A stretch of 64,000 nt of DNA from Begonia masoniana (GCA_022432975.1 CM039505.1:22575338-22639337), one strand, 5' to 3'; counted from the first letter of the stretch, positions 31,559-43,935 are shown. A program made the numbers and translations. The notes: generated by a model from the letters alone, not told the origin.

Positions 31559-32634
31559 GTGCTGAGCATTCAACAGGTTAATTCCCTGAGTTTACTGAGG
31601 AATAGGTGAAGTTGGAAGAGCACTTCTATGCTACGGTTAGGTGCTCTGATGAGGCAGTTTAACTTTTGTCTGAATGAGAGTTTTCAGTGGTTAGGTATTC
31701 TGATGAAGTGTTCTGAGAATTTTAAATGATAGTAGAAGTTTGATACTACTTTTAACGCTTCGGTGAACTTTTTTTCTGGATTTAGAAATATAATTTGATT
31801 TCGATTGTAGCTTACTATTCTGAATTTTTAAGAATTGTGGAATTTGTGTTGATCAGAATGATTTCAGCAAAATGTACAAAAATCGTTTAGCAGTCGGGTT
31901 TGCTCCTTATTAGAGTCTCTTTTGGTCTATCGGTAGAAGTTGGGTGTTTTGTCTGCCGACAGATGTTGGAGGATTGAATCATCCGACTGACGTCATCGGA
32001 AGAATGTCTTCAGTAGAGGCCATCGATGATGTCTTCAGTAAAAGTCATCGGAAGATGTAGGTAGTAAATTTGTCGTTTAGTGATCGGGTGATGTGTTTTT
32101 ATTTTGTGAGTGAAGGCTTTTGTCATTTTGTGATCGGTGTGAGTTAAATGAGTGAATTATCCGGCTTACGTCATCGGTAGAAGTGTATAATAAGTTTGTC
32201 GTTTTGTGATCGGTGTGAGTTAGATGAGTGAATCATCCGGCTTACGTCATCGGTAGAAGTGTATAATAAGTTTTGTCGTTTTGTGATCGGTGGAAGCCTT
32301 CAGTTTCTGTTTCCGCCCTTTTCGTTGACTTTGCTTATCGGCAGATGTGCTTGACTCTTACGATTTTCAAGTTTTCACGCTTAAGTCTTGATCTCTTCTG
32401 GCCGAATTATTTCTTAATATTTTAACCGATTATGCAAACATTGTTTCTTAGCTCTGCTTAATTCTGTTTTGCTCAAAAGAATTTTTCGCTGCAAGATTTT
32501 AAATATTTTGAGACTTTAGAAAAATGTCAAATTTTGACTTTCGAGCGAAGTTTTAAATTTAGTCCAAAGTTTCTTAGTTATGTTCAGATTATGTGTAACG
32601 AACTGGGTTCAGAGGACTCGGGGCGTTATAGTAT

Positions 32635-32646
32635 AGTATCAGAGAC
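32635..32646 (+). other. Primer-binding site of Gypsy-1
   Basis: TAGTATCAGAGA, four bases after the LTR. Two mismatches to TGGTATCAGAGC. Confidence 0.65.
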
Positions 32647-32882
32647 ATTCAGTTAAACCGTTTAAAAGATTACTCATCAGTGCCGATCGTTGCATGAGAG
32701 CACTCCAACAACTGTAAGTGTTTATGTTAACCTTAGTTATTAGATGTTTATGAGAGTAGTTAAACTTGAACAGGAGTATAGAAAATGGACTAGACGACCA
32801 GGAAGACCAAGAGTACTAAGAGAGATGCCCAACTTAAGAGCTGAGGAAGATCCTAGCGTGCATTAGGCAGCTGACAGATCTG

Positions 32883-33545
32883 GTGCGTCAGCCAACAGAC
32901 TTAGTGCGTCAGCAGTCCGATCAGTTAGGTGTGCTGTTGAACCGAGAGGTACAAGGAAGTGCCAACTCGAGTTCTAGCAATGAACATTCTGGAGATAGAT
33001 TCAGGAGGCTACGACCACCCACGTTTGATGGACAGTCGTCTGATCCGGTTATTGCTGAAGGGTGGCTTAGAAAGATTGAGAGTATGTTTAGGTGTGCCAA
33101 CATTGGAGAGGGAGACAAGGTCACGTTGGCAACATTTCATTTGGCTGGTTATGCTCAACTCTGGTGGGAAACAATAGAGACCACCACTGATATTTTGGCG
33201 ATGACTTGGTCACAATTCAGAGACATTTTCTATGAGAAGTATTTTAGCAGTACTGTCCAAACTGCAAAGAAGTTAGAATTTCTAAACTTGAAGCAGACAG
33301 GGTCTGTGGCCGAGTACAGTAGGCAATTCGAGTCCCTGTCCAGATTTGCTGGACATTTTGCTCACAGGGACGAGGATAAGGTGTTCAAATTTGTGCATGG
33401 GCTGAAGCCGGAAATTTACCGAGGAGTTAAATTTTGTGGTATTAAAGGCTTGACATTCAGTGAAGTTGTGTCTATTGCTCTGGAAGTGGAAGAAGCTGAA
33501 AGGAAGTGTGCTGGACCAAAAGAGGTCCCACAAAAGTTGGTCTAG
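32883..33545 (+). pseudogene. Gypsy-1 gag (capsid region)
   Basis: Structural protein that packages element RNA. Retrotransposon gag domain: FDGQSSDPVIAEGWL, FHLAGYAQLWWE, WSQFRDIFYEKYF, LKQTGSVAEYSRQFESL, then a charged C-terminal part. It is read from the first Met of the open frame; upstream codons in the same frame (RQLTDLVRQ) suggest the original start lay further left. A TAG at 33543 separates it from the zinc-knuckle and protease part, which continues in the same frame. Confidence 0.9.
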
Positions 33546-34154
33546 CCACACCAACAAAGAGGAATGAAGAGGCCTAGTGAAGACCAAAGTAGCCAAGGAA
33601 CAGGAGGGAAGATACAGAATGTCAGGAAATTCCCCCAGTGTCCTAAGTGTTTGAAGTACCACCCGGGCGAGTGCAGATTGGGCTTTGGGAAGTGTTTTAA
33701 TTGTGAGGAGGTTGGACACACGATCAAAGAATGCCCGAAGCCTAGAATCACCAGATGCTACAATTGTAACGAGGTCGGCCATATTAGCAGAGACTGCCCA
33801 ACTCCTAAGAATGGCCCTTCTATGGTTAAACCGCGGATATTCTCCATGATGGAGTCGGGTGAGGAACAGCCCGCTGTTGTATCAGGTACTATATTGATCA
33901 ACTCTATACCTACTTTTACTTTAATAGATTCTGGTGTAACACATTCATTTATAGCATCTGCATTTGCTGTTAAGCTAGATGTACAACCTACGCTATCTGA
34001 GCATATGCTTAATGTCACGTTACCCTCTGGTGAATGCATGCACTCTAGCCGAGTGATACTTAATAGTGTGGTGATAGTGGAAAATAAGAATTTACCTGCT
34101 GATCTCATTATTATGGATATAATGGGATTTGATGTAATCCTAGGGATTGACTAG
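33546..34154 (+). pseudogene. Gypsy-1 CCHC zinc knuckles and aspartic protease
   Basis: Two nucleic-acid-binding knuckles, CFNCEEVGHTIKEC and CYNCNEVGHISRDC, follow a Cys pair (CPKCLKYHPGEC). The protease active site reads LIDSGVTHSF near 33925, with the catalytic Asp kept and Val in place of the usual Ala. The domain ends LGID then TAG at 34152-34154, where the family has Trp (a G-to-A change). It would process the polyprotein if read through. Confidence 0.88.
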
Positions 34155-35685
34155 TTGTTTAAGCACCACGCCACAATTGATTGTAGGACTGGAATAGTTA
34201 GCTTCCAACCCCCTGGTAGTTTGAAACATACCTTTCAAGTTTCGAAGAAGAATAAGAAAATGTATGTGATGACTTCTATTAACACTAGACCTTCCCCGTG
34301 TGGGGAGTATTCGTGCTTCTTAGCTAGCGTTTTAGACACACAACTTGTAGGGGAGACAAATCCACAAAATGTCTTAGTTGTCCAAGACTTTTCTGAAGTA
34401 TTCTTAGATGACCTTCCTAGTTTGCCACCAGATAGGAAAATTGAATTCGTTGTAGATGCTTACCCCGGCACTGAGCCTGTGTCTAAAAATCCATATAGAT
34501 TAGCACCAACAGAACTTAAAGAATTAAAGAAATAGTTGGAGGATCTATTGGAGAAAGGGTTCATACGCCCTAGCTTTTCACCGTGGGGTGCACCTGTTCT
34601 TTTTGTCAAAAAGAAAGATGGATCGATGCGTATGTGCATTGATTATAAGGAATTGAATAAGTTAACTGTCAAGAACAAGTATCCATTACCGAGGATTGAT
34701 GACCTATTTGACCAACTCCGTGGTGCACGAGTTTTCTCTAAGATTGACTTGAGGTCAGGTTACTACCAACTGAAAGTCAAATCAGAAGATATTCCTAAAA
34801 CAGCTTTTCGTACAAGATATGAACATTATGAGTTTTTGGTTATGTCCTTTGGGTTGACAAACGTACCAGCAGCCTTTATGGTTCTTATGCACAGGATGTT
34901 TCACGAGTATTTAGACAAGTTTGTTATTATGTTTATAGATGACATTTTAATCTATTCACATTCTAGTAAAGAACATGCAGAACATTTGAACTTAGTATTA
35001 GGGGTACTAAGACAGCACCAACTTTATGCTAAGTTTTCCAAGTGTGAGTTTTGGTTGGACAGAGTTCACTTTCTTGGTCATGTGATCTCTGGAGATGGGA
35101 TATCTGTCGATCCAGCCAAGGTTCAAGCAGTTAAGGAGTGGCCCCAACTGAAGAATGCTGCAGATATTCAGAGTTTCCTTGGGTTAGCATGATACTACAG
35201 GAAATTATTGAAGGATTCTCGAAGATTGCTACACCCCTCACTCAGTTAACTAGGAAAAATATTAAGTATGCATGGACTGAGGAATGTGAATCCAGTTTCC
35301 AGACTTTGAAACAGAAACTAACCAATGCCCTAATATTAACCCTTCCTGTTGATGATGGTAAATTTAGCATTTACTGTGATGCAACCAAGATTGGACTTGG
35401 CTGTGTCTTGATGCAAGAGGGAAAGGTAATAGCTTATGCCTCTAGACAGTTGAAAACACATGAGAAGAATTACCCTACACATGACCTAGAATTAGCTGCA
35501 GTGGTATTTGCACTTAAGATTTGGAGGCATACTTGTATGGACAAACTTGTGAAATATTCTCAGACCATAAAAGTCTAAAATATATCTTCACACAGAAGGA
35601 ATTAAACATGAGGCAACGTCGATGGTTGGAATTTGTAAAGGATTATGATTTCTAGATTAAATACCATCCTGGCAAAGCAAATGTT
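34155..35685 (+). pseudogene. Gypsy-1 reverse transcriptase and RNase H
   Basis: Copies element RNA into DNA. RT blocks: [71 protein letters not shown], and the catalytic FIDDILIYS near 34940. RNase [19 protein letters not shown] near 35373, [12 protein letters not shown] near 35470. Lesions: TAG at 34533, TGA at 35190, a 1-bp loss near 35206, a frame change near 35530 and a TAG near 35653. The domain order is normal for chromoviruses. Confidence 0.9.
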
Positions 35686-36834
35686 GTGACAGATGCTTTG
35701 AGTAGAATAACAACTTCAGCCTCAGCCCTGATTCTTGACGTACCATTAGCCTTAGAGTCTGAATTCCAAAGGTTTAATCTAGAAGCAGTGCATAGTGTGT
35801 CAGCCATGCTTACTGCAATATCCTTAAGACCGACCATTCTTGAAAGAATAAAGGAAGCCCAGATAAATGATGTAGAGTGCAACAAGTACAAGTTAAGCAT
35901 GGATTCTGCGGACAAATCAAATTTTAACTATTCTGCTGAAGGAATCCTTAAGTTTAGAAATAGATGGTTTGTTCTTGCCATTAAAGAACTTCGAGATGAA
36001 ATTCTTTCCGAGGCACATTCTTCAAGATTCTCTGTTCACCTTGGAAGTACAAATATGTACAAGGATCTTAAACAACATTATTGGTGGCCAAGTATGAAAA
36101 GGAGTGTGACAAAGTATGTAGGATCATGTTTGTGTTGTCAGAAAATTGAAGCTAAGCATCAGAGACCCTCGAGATCATTGCAACCCTTACCAGTTCCCAA
36201 ATGGAAATGGGAACAAATAACGTTGGACTTCGTTGTGGGATTGCCTAGAACAGCAAAGGGATGTGATGCAATCTGGGTAATAGTAGATCGATTAACCAAA
36301 TCCGCCCACTTTCTGCCAATAAGGATGACATACTCGATGGATCAGCTTGTTGAGCTGTATGTGCAAGAGGTTGTTAGATTACATAGAGTTCCAAATACCA
36401 TAATTTCAGACCGAGATTCTAGATTTACGTCCATGTTTTGGAAGAGTCTGCACAAGGCTATGAGTACGCAACTCAACTTTAGCACAGCCTTTTACCCTCA
36501 GACAGATGGACAATCTGAAAGGACTATACAGACATTGGAAGATATGCTTCGTGCGTGCGTTTTAGATTTTCAAGGATCATGGAGTAAATACTTATCATTG
36601 GTGGAGTTTTCCTATAACAATAGTTTTCAGGCAACTATAGGTATGGCACCGTATAAGGCATTGTATGGACGTAAATGCAGATCTCCTTTGTACTGGGATG
36701 AAGTTGGTGAAGCACAGTTGCTTGGTCCTGATATTGTGCAACAAACTGTTGAGAAGGTTGCCCTCATCTGCCAGAGGATCTTAACAGCTCAAAGACAACA
36801 GAAAAGCTATGCCGATAGAAGAGCAGAGAATTAG
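35686..36834 (+). pseudogene. Gypsy-1 integrase
   Basis: Inserts the cDNA. Zinc finger H..H..C..C: HSSRFSVHLGSTNMYKDLKQ and SCLCCQKIEAKH. Core: LDFVVGLPRT, ISDRDSRFTSMFWKSL and FYPQTDGQSERTIQTLEDML supply the D, D and E residues. MAPYKALYGRKCRSPL follows. The open frame ends at 36834 through a frame change shortly before the GDEVFLK block. Within this frame the catalytic triad is intact. Confidence 0.92.
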
Positions 36835-37243
36835 AGTTTGAAATAGGTGATGAAGTTTTTCTTAAGATATCAATATTCAAAGGAGTTGTGAGATTTGGTA
36901 AGAGAGGCAAGTTGAACCCCAGATTTATTGGACACTTTTTAATCTTAAAAAGGATCGGGAAGACAGCTTACGAATTAAAGCTACCCACCTCTATGGAAGG
37001 AATCCATAATGTGTTCCATGTATCTATATTGAAGAAGTGTGTACGAGATCCATTACAGATTGTGGAACAGCAGAGTATTAAAATTCATCCTACCCTTACT
37101 TATGAGGAGAAACCAGTAAGGATCTTAGACTATGCTGTGAAGGTGTTGCGCAACAAAGAAGCTCCACTGGTGAAAGTCTTATGGCATAACTAGAAAATAG
37201 AGGAGACAACTTGGGAGCGCCAGCAAGACATGATGGACTAATA
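36835..37243 (+). pseudogene. Gypsy-1 integrase C-terminus and chromodomain
   Basis: GDEVFLKISIFKGVVRFG, then RGKLNPRFIGHF and GIHNVFHVSILKKCVRDP form the C-terminal integrase region. PVRILDYAVKVLRNKE, VKVLWHN, a stop at 37191, then IEETTWERQQDMMD are a class II chromodomain, which in chromoviruses guides insertion by reading chromatin. A TAG replaces a residue in the chromodomain. The polypurine tract AAGAAGGGTAGAT precedes the 3' LTR at 37301. Confidence 0.87.
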
Positions 37244-37300
37244 TCCAGAGTTATTCAGGTATTGAATTTTAAGGACAAAATTCTTTTAAGAAGGGTAGAT

Positions 37301-37392
37301 TGTAACACCCGGTTCTATTGGACTAATTCTCTATTCTTTTTAAATTAATGGCACACTTTATTTGGTAATAATAAAAGTAGGGTTAGTGGATG
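37301..37392 (+). mobile_element. Gypsy-1 3' LTR, first part
   Basis: Starts TGTAACACCCGG directly after the polypurine tract. The first 92 bp match the 5' LTR, then Gypsy-2 interrupts after GTGGATG. The LTR resumes at 46399. Confidence 0.95.
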
Positions 37393-39253
37393 TGTAGCGA
37401 CCCTAATACTGTACCCAATATCCATACCATATTATTATTATTATTATTTTTAACCTAATATCTTTACTTAAACTCTAGGCGGAACCTAAACCGAAATCGA
37501 AACCAGAATCGAAATCGGAATTGAAATCTATCTTTAAAAACATTTAAAACAACTTAAAACAATTAATATAAAACCTTTTAAAAACTGTAAAACTATTAAA
37601 TAAACTTTAATTAAAATGGGAGGACAAAACTGTCCGGGCCGTGACAAAAATGGGCAGCGACCAGTCGCTGCTATAGGCAGCGACTGATCGCTGCACTTGC
37701 TGCAGCGAGCAGCGATCGATCTCTGCATTGCTGCAGAGATCGATCGCTGCACACTCTGCAGTGCAGCGATCGCCTCGTGCGATCCTTAGCCACCCTTTCT
37801 GTTTTTCCTTCATTCTGTTCTTTTTATTTTCACAAGTGCTCTCTGGAATCCAGAGAGAAAATCAAACAATTCAACCCTGATCCTAACAACTTATCAATTT
37901 ATAACTTAAACTCAACCAAAATGTATTCTAAACTCAATCAACTCGCGGCGGACTTTACGAAATCCCACTGCGTGGATATATCTAAATACCGAACATATCC
38001 TCCTGTTTTCAAATCACTAAACAATCACAAAACGTTTAAAAACATTAACATGTAAACCTATCAACTACCGGAACCAAGCACCCTATAATGTCTATACAAT
38101 TTTCCTATTCTATCCAAAAATAGCTTTCAAAATCTATACATACTGTCCCCACGGGTCAAATAAGCCTCGACTGCGCCAGCACGCCACCACGGCCATCCTC
38201 CGTCAACTGGACTCAAGCCTCAGGAGGAGGAATCCAATCCTCACCTGGTTCCTCGATATCTAGATCACCTACACCATACAATACACTATGAGATGAAATC
38301 CTAGTAAGCTCTACGTAAATGCAATGCATGCTGTGCGTATGAGTTCGATAAACCATGCTTTATTTTATCTTACTATGCAATGCTCAATAGGTGTCACCGA
38401 GATCCTATCCCTCTAACCGGAGAGAGCTCATCCAGCGGCACCTCAAATTCCAATTTACGAGTTATTCCTAAAATCTCGAAAATCCCTAATTTTTAACATT
38501 TTCACGAATTGATTTAACTTCGTCCAATAACGTCGAATACGTGCAATATATACTTAATCACGGCTAACCTATTAATTACGAACCCTAATTCGCGTTTTAA
38601 ATCGAAACCCTAAACGAACCTAATTGTTTAAAACTCCGAAATCATCGAAATAAAAGCTCTAAGATTGTAGGTTCATACCTAGAGCGTCGATTGAAGGAGA
38701 AATCACGAAGAAAACGAAGCGAACGGAGGTCGGATCGGAGAGATTAGTCGCGGCCAGAGGAGAAGTCGCGAAGGAGGAAAAAGAAATGCTCTCTGGAAAT
38801 CGAAGAAGGCAGGGACGAATGAAGAAAGAAAATAGATTTAGGTTAGTTTTATAATTTTGATTTGAAAAATTATTAAAATGCCCTTCTTTGATTTTTATAT
38901 AAGTTTCATCACTCGGTTAGTTAATCGTCCAGCTATTCGGTTTCACCAAATCTCCTTATTTCACCAATATATCCAACTTATTATTTGAGATTTAATAAAA
39001 CTGTCTGTTCTCAATTTGGACCTCATTTACTATTTTTACTAAAACATCCTTTATATTACGATGGAGGGAATTACTCGGAATATAGCTATATTATTCCAGA
39101 AATTCTCGTAAATTCTTTAAAATTCCAATTAGTCGTTAGGATCGTAATGACACTTCCTTTTCGTGAAACGAACCTGATTTGACACATTTACAAAAATGTC
39201 ATCTAATAATATAATAATAATATTCTAAAAATCCGTACGAGCCGGATATTACA
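37393..39253 (-). mobile_element. Gypsy-2 3' LTR with 598-bp internal deletion
   Basis: 1861 bp against 2459 bp for the partner LTR. Sequence equivalent to about 45000-45597 is missing between AGCGG and CACCTC, with CGG at both breakpoints in the intact copy. The deletion removes the donor side of the conserved module; the acceptor side remains at 38269. The minus-strand start TGTAATATCCGG adjoins the polypurine tract AAGGAGGGTAGA. Confidence 0.94.
37655..37790. repeat. GCGATCGATC/GCAGCGA palindrome cluster, Gypsy-2 3' LTR
   Basis: Interleaved GCAGCGACC, GCGATCGATC, AGAGATCGATCGCTGC and GTGCAGCGATCGCC elements, mutually complementary and able to fold as stacked hairpins. Repeated in the other LTR at 44197-44335. 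Confidence 0.85.
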
Positions 39254-39286
39254 TTCTACCCTCCTTATTTAGAATTTTGTCCACAA

Positions 39287-40947
39287 AATTAAACTATACA
39301 AATAATTCAGGATATCTAGTCATCATATACTGCTGTCGTTCCCACGTCGCTTCTTCCACCTCATGATTCCGCCATAGAACTTTAACTAGCGAATTTCTTT
39401 GTTGCGCAAAATCTTGATGGAAGTCTCCAAAATACGTACCGGCCTCACCTCATAGCTCAAGGTAGGCTGTACCTCAATCTCTATAGCCTCCACGATATGC
39501 GACAGATCGCGCAAGCACTTCCGAAGCATGGATACATGAAATACGTCGTGGATACCCTCTATAGAAGCTGGAAGCTGTAGTCTGTACGCCAACTTCCCGA
39601 TTCTCTTCAGAATAGGAAAGGGCCCCACATAACGAGGGTTTAACTTACCCCTCCTTCCGAATCTCGCAACGCCTTTGAACGGAGAAACTTTAAGATAAAC
39701 TTCGTCACCTTCCTCGAACTCCAGCTCTCTCCGTCTAGTGTCAGCATAGCTCTTCTGTCTGCTCTGAGCTACCTCTATACGCTGCCTAATAATGGCAATC
39801 TTCTCTGCCGTTTGCTGTAGAATCTCAGGACCAACGATGCTGGCCTCACCAACCTTGTCCCAGTATAACGGAGACCTACACTTCCGACCATACAATGCCT
39901 CATACGGAGCCATGCCAATAGTAGCCTGAAAGCTGTTATTATAAGAGAACTCGATCAGAGGCAAATATCGGCTCCACGAGCCCTGAAACTCCAGCACACA
40001 AGCTCTGAGCATATCCTCAAGTATCTGATTTGTCCTCTCTGTCTGACCATCAGTCTGAGGATGGAATGCCATGCTGAAATTAAGCTGAGTCCCCATAGCT
40101 CTGTGTAAACTCTTCCAGAACTTCGATGTGAATCTCGGATCTCTGTCTGAGACAATAGAAACTGGCACTCCATGCAATCTCACAATCTCCTGTACATAGA
40201 GCTCTGCGAGCTGATCCATAGAAGACGCCATCTTCACAGACAAGAAGTGGGCCGACTTTGTCAATCGGTCCACAATAACCCATATGCCGTCATGGCCCTT
40301 CGTCGTCCTCGGGAGCCCCACAATGAAATCCATGGAGATCTGCTCCCATTTCCACTCCGGAATCGGCAGTGGCAATAACGTTCGGCCGGCCTCTGGTGCT
40401 CTGCCTTTACCTATTGATATACTAAACAGGTCTCAACGTACTTGGCAACCTCCCTCTTCATGTTCGGCCACCAGAAGTGTTGTTTCAGATCCCGGTACAT
40501 CTTGGTACTTCCCGGGTGTACAGAATATGCCGAAGAATGTGCCTCGGCTAATATCTCCTTCTTCAGATCCTCGTCGCTAGGCACGTACCACCTATGCCTG
40601 AACTTCAGAATACCATCCTCCGATAAATGTAAATCCGACAAGTCTCCCAATGTCATGCTGGATCGAACCTCCTCACACTCCGTATCATTCTGCTGAGCCT
40701 CACGGATACGATCTAGTGTAGTTGGCCTGAGAGAAATGTTGGTGAGCATACTGGACAACTCTGCCACTATCTCCACATCGAATCTCTCAATCTCACACTG
40801 CAGCATAACTGACATCGCTGCTAATGAAGGCTGACTCGCAGAAGGCACTCTACTCAAGGCATCAGCAACCTTGTTCGCCTTTCTTGGATGGTACTTGATA
40901 TCAAAATCATAATCTTTGACGAACTCAAACCATCGTCTCTGTCGCAT
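39287..40947 (-). pseudogene. Gypsy-2 RNase H tail, integrase and chromodomain
   Basis: Minus strand from 40947: [20 protein letters not shown] and VADALSRV, then the zinc finger (HSSAYSVHPGSTKMYRDLKQ, ETCLVYQ, where the second Cys is Tyr). After a break near 40380-40410 comes the core: [59 protein letters not shown], with D, D and E intact. Then GDEVYLKVSPFKGVARFG, GIHDVFHVSMLRKCLRD and the chromodomain, which loses frame at 39386 but continues (VLWRNHEVEEATWERQQY) to about 39287. The lesions are few, so this copy decayed recently. Confidence 0.92.
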
Positions 40948-40968
40948 GTTCAGCTCCTTCTGCGTAAA

Positions 40969-42193
40969 CTAGTACTTCAGGCTCTTGTGGTCGGAAAATA
41001 TCTCGCACTGCTGCCCATATAAATAATGTCTCCATATCTTCAGTGCGAAGACCAAAGCTGCTAACTCAAGGTCGTGCGTAAGGTAATTCTGCTCATACGG
41101 CTTCAACTGTCGAGAAGCATATGCAATAACTCTACCCTCCTGCATCAATACACAACTCAGTCCCACTCCAGATGCATCGCAGTATATACTGAATCTAACA
41201 CCTTCAACAGGTAGCGCCAGTACTGGAGCGGTGGTCAATCTCTGCTTTAACTCCATAAAACTATCATCACAAGCAGACGACCATATAAACCTCTCGTTCT
41301 TCCGAGTCAATCGTGAGAGGGGAAGTGCGATCTTCGAGAATCCCTCTATAAATTTCCGATAATAGCCAGCTAATCCGAGAAATCCACGCATCTCACGTAT
41401 GTTCTTCGGCTGTGGCCAATCTCTGACCGCCTGAACTTTGCTCGGATCAACAAAAACTCCATCCTGAGATATGACATGGCCAAGAAAACTGACCTGATCC
41501 AACCAAAATTCGCATTTAGAGAACTTCGGATACAACTGGTGCTGGCACAGGGTCCTCAGAACAATCCTCAGATGCTCCTCGTGTTCTCCCTTCGTTTTAG
41601 AGTAGATCAATATGTCGTCGATGAAAACCACCACGAACTTGTCCAGATACTCCTTGAAGACACGGTTCATCAGATCCATAAACGCTGCAGGGGCATTAGT
41701 AAGTCCAAAAGACATGACAAGGAACTCATAATGCCCATACCTCGTTCGGAAAGCCGTCTTTGGTACATCATCCATCCGGACCTTCAACTGATTGTAACTC
41801 GAGCGTAGATCAATCCTCGAAAATACTCGGGCACCTTGTAGCTGGTCAAACAAATCGTCAATCCGGGGTAGTGGATACTTATTCTTCACCGTCAATTTGT
41901 TCAATTACCTGTAATCAATGCATATCCTGAGGGCCCCAGTCTTTCTTCTTGACGAATAGAACAGGAGCACCCCAGGGTGAGACACTGGGTCGAATAAATC
42001 CCTTCTCTAATAGCTCATCAAGCTGAGTCCTTAGCTCTCTCAAGTCAGCTAGGTGCCAACCGATACGGGTTCTTGAACCTCGGCGCGGAGTTTGGATAGA
42101 CATCGATAGTGAACTCGATCTCCCGGTCTGGTGGTAACCCGGGAAGATCATCAAGAAAGATCCCAGAGAACTCTCTGACGATAGGAATGTCAC
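40969..42193 (-). pseudogene. Gypsy-2 reverse transcriptase and RNase H
   Basis: Minus strand: [20 protein letters not shown], then a frame break at KKKD near 41940 and a stop near 41907, [46 protein letters not shown] (catalytic), the thumb region [20 protein letters not shown], and RNase [40 protein letters not shown] near 40967 joins it to the next frame. The RT active site is preserved. Confidence 0.92.
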
Positions 42194-42199
42194 TCGGCT

Positions 42200-42742
42200 T
42201 CAATCCCCTGAGCAACTGACAATCAAATACAAGGCCAAATAAATAGGGCACGCACCTTTAAACTGCTCGTTGACCTTCATGGAATAAGAAATAGGCGAGC
42301 TACTCAATCTGCTAATCGCCTGATAAGAAAACTCAGCTTTACCCTGGGGTCGAAATATCACAATCCCGGATCGACAGTCGATGGTGGCGTAGTGCTGCGC
42401 AAGCCAGTCCATCCCTAAGATAAGATCATAGTGCTCGATGCCCATAACAATAAGGCGAGCATAGATGGTTCTGTCCCTAATCGAGATAACATTGCCCTGG
42501 ACTACACGACCTGACTGCATACGCTCTCCTGAAGGTAGCATCACACTATACTCGCATTCTGCTAACTCAGGTGCAAGCCTCAATCTCGACACACAAGCGG
42601 TGGAAACAAAAGAATGTGTAGCCCCCGTGTCTAATAAAGAAAATACAGGAACACCAGTAACCCATATAGTACCTGCTATCACGGCAGGCTGATCCTCATT
42701 ATCAACATCACCAGGCTCGATAAAAGCGAAGATCCTGGGCAT
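42200..42742 (-). pseudogene. Gypsy-2 aspartic protease region
   Basis: MPRIFAFIEPGDVDNEDQPA, then LLDTGATHSFVSTA (catalytic DTG), LPSGERMQSGRVVQGNV, LILGMDWLAQHYATIDCRSG. The open frame runs into PR-RT linker sequence and ends by frameshift. The next frame at 42251 carries [20 protein letters not shown], the usual start of the RT region. Confidence 0.92.
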
Positions 42743-42772
42743 AATCCTCCTCTGATCACTTGCTGGCTGATC

Positions 42773-42958
42773 TCAACCACGCTTCGGGCAGTCTTTAGCA
42801 AAATGGCCTGGCTCACCACACCAATAACATACATTCGTGCCCATCCTGCACTGACCAGAGTGTTCCTTCTGACATTTAGGACAAACAGGTACCTGAGAAG
42901 CAACCTGTACTTGTTTCCCCTTTCCCCGATCATTACCTCCCTCAAGAGGTCTCTTCAC
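42773..42958 (-). pseudogene. Gypsy-2 CCHC zinc knuckle
   Basis: CPKCQKEHSGQC followed by CYWCGEPGHFAKDC, the nucleocapsid-type knuckle, then a stop near 42773 before the protease frame. Confidence 0.9.
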
Positions 42959-42967
42959 ACCCCTCTG

Positions 42968-43773
42968 CTACTGCTGGGGCTGTGCTCTCGGCTGCCAACC
43001 TCGGTTCAGTGACTGAGGTCGGATCTCACGGAAGAAGCCCTTAGATGGCTCCCTCGGTCTCGAAGAACTCTGCTCAACAGCCTCAATATCAAGTGCCCTG
43101 GCCACAATCTCATCATAGGATACATGTCGTACCCCAGATATAGTAAGACGCATCCGGAACTCCTGGCTAAGTCCCTGTAAGAATCGGCGTACCTTATCCT
43201 CGTTTACGCTGACCTGTCGTGGTGCGAATCGGGACAATGCCTCAAACCTCCTCACGTACTCGGCAATAGTACCAATCTGCCGCAACTGCATAAACTCAAC
43301 CATCTTCGCCTCTCGCACGGTATGGCTGAAATATTTGTCGTAGAATAATTCTCTGAATCTCTCCCAGCCCATAATAGTCACATCGGTGGTCGTCTTCACA
43401 GTGTCCCACCAAAATCGGGCATCTAAGCTAGGTGGTAAGTCACCAACGCCACCCTCTCTCCATCCTCTATGCTAGCATACGCCAGCATGTCCTCCATAGT
43501 GCGAATCCACTCCTCGACTGAGGAGGGATCAGTAGACTGTCCGCTGAATATAAGGGGCTGGAGCTTCTGAAATCTCTCCATCCCCCGGTTAACCGGAATG
43601 GCTGTCTCTCGGGCTCTAACGCCCTCGCGGTCTATCAGAGTACCCAACTGCTGAGACTGCCTCTCCATCTGCTGAGCCTGTCTCTCCATATGCTGAGACT
43701 GTTGGGCAATAAAGTCCTTAAGAGTGTCAATCGTATCGTCGCGGTCATCTCGATCGTTTCGTGGACGCACCAT
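42968..43773 (-). pseudogene. Gypsy-2 gag
   Basis: Starts MVRPRNDRDDRDDTIDTLKD, followed by a Gln/Met/Glu-rich coiled-coil-like repeat (HMERQAQQMERQSQQ), FSGQSTDPSSVEEWI, VALVTYHLA. A one-base frame change and stop near 43425 interrupts the FWW motif. It continues WERFRELFYDKYFSH, LRQIGTIAEYVRRFEAL, EDKVRRFLQGLSQEFRM to 42968. An otherwise complete retrotransposon gag. Confidence 0.92.
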
Positions 43774-43923
43774 ATTTATAAAATTCTTATATAAAAGTTA
43801 AAACAAATATTCTAAGAAACTAGAAATCGAATAAACCTATAAACATACTTACAGTTGATGAAGAATGTCCGCGTAGTGGCTGTGCAGTAGAGCAGTCTAT
43901 AGAACCGATTTTAAAACCCGGGG

Positions 43924-43935
43924 GCTTTGATACCA
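43924..43935 (-). other. Primer-binding site of Gypsy-2
   Basis: The minus strand reads TGGTATCAAAGC, four bases after the LTR end at 43940; one mismatch to the initiator-Met tRNA complement. Confidence 0.85.

Larger units (their letters stand above)
30539..32630 (+). mobile_element. Gypsy-1 5' LTR (2092 bp)
   Basis: TGTAACACTCG ... GGGGCGTTATA; the 3' copy ends in TTACA, so a C-to-T change altered the last bases here. Holds a TATTTAAG box, a CT-rich leader, the intron-like module (31080-31558) and a tail with TGACGTCATCGGAAGA and TTTGTCGTTTAGTGATCGG repeats (31920-32310). Confidence 0.95.
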
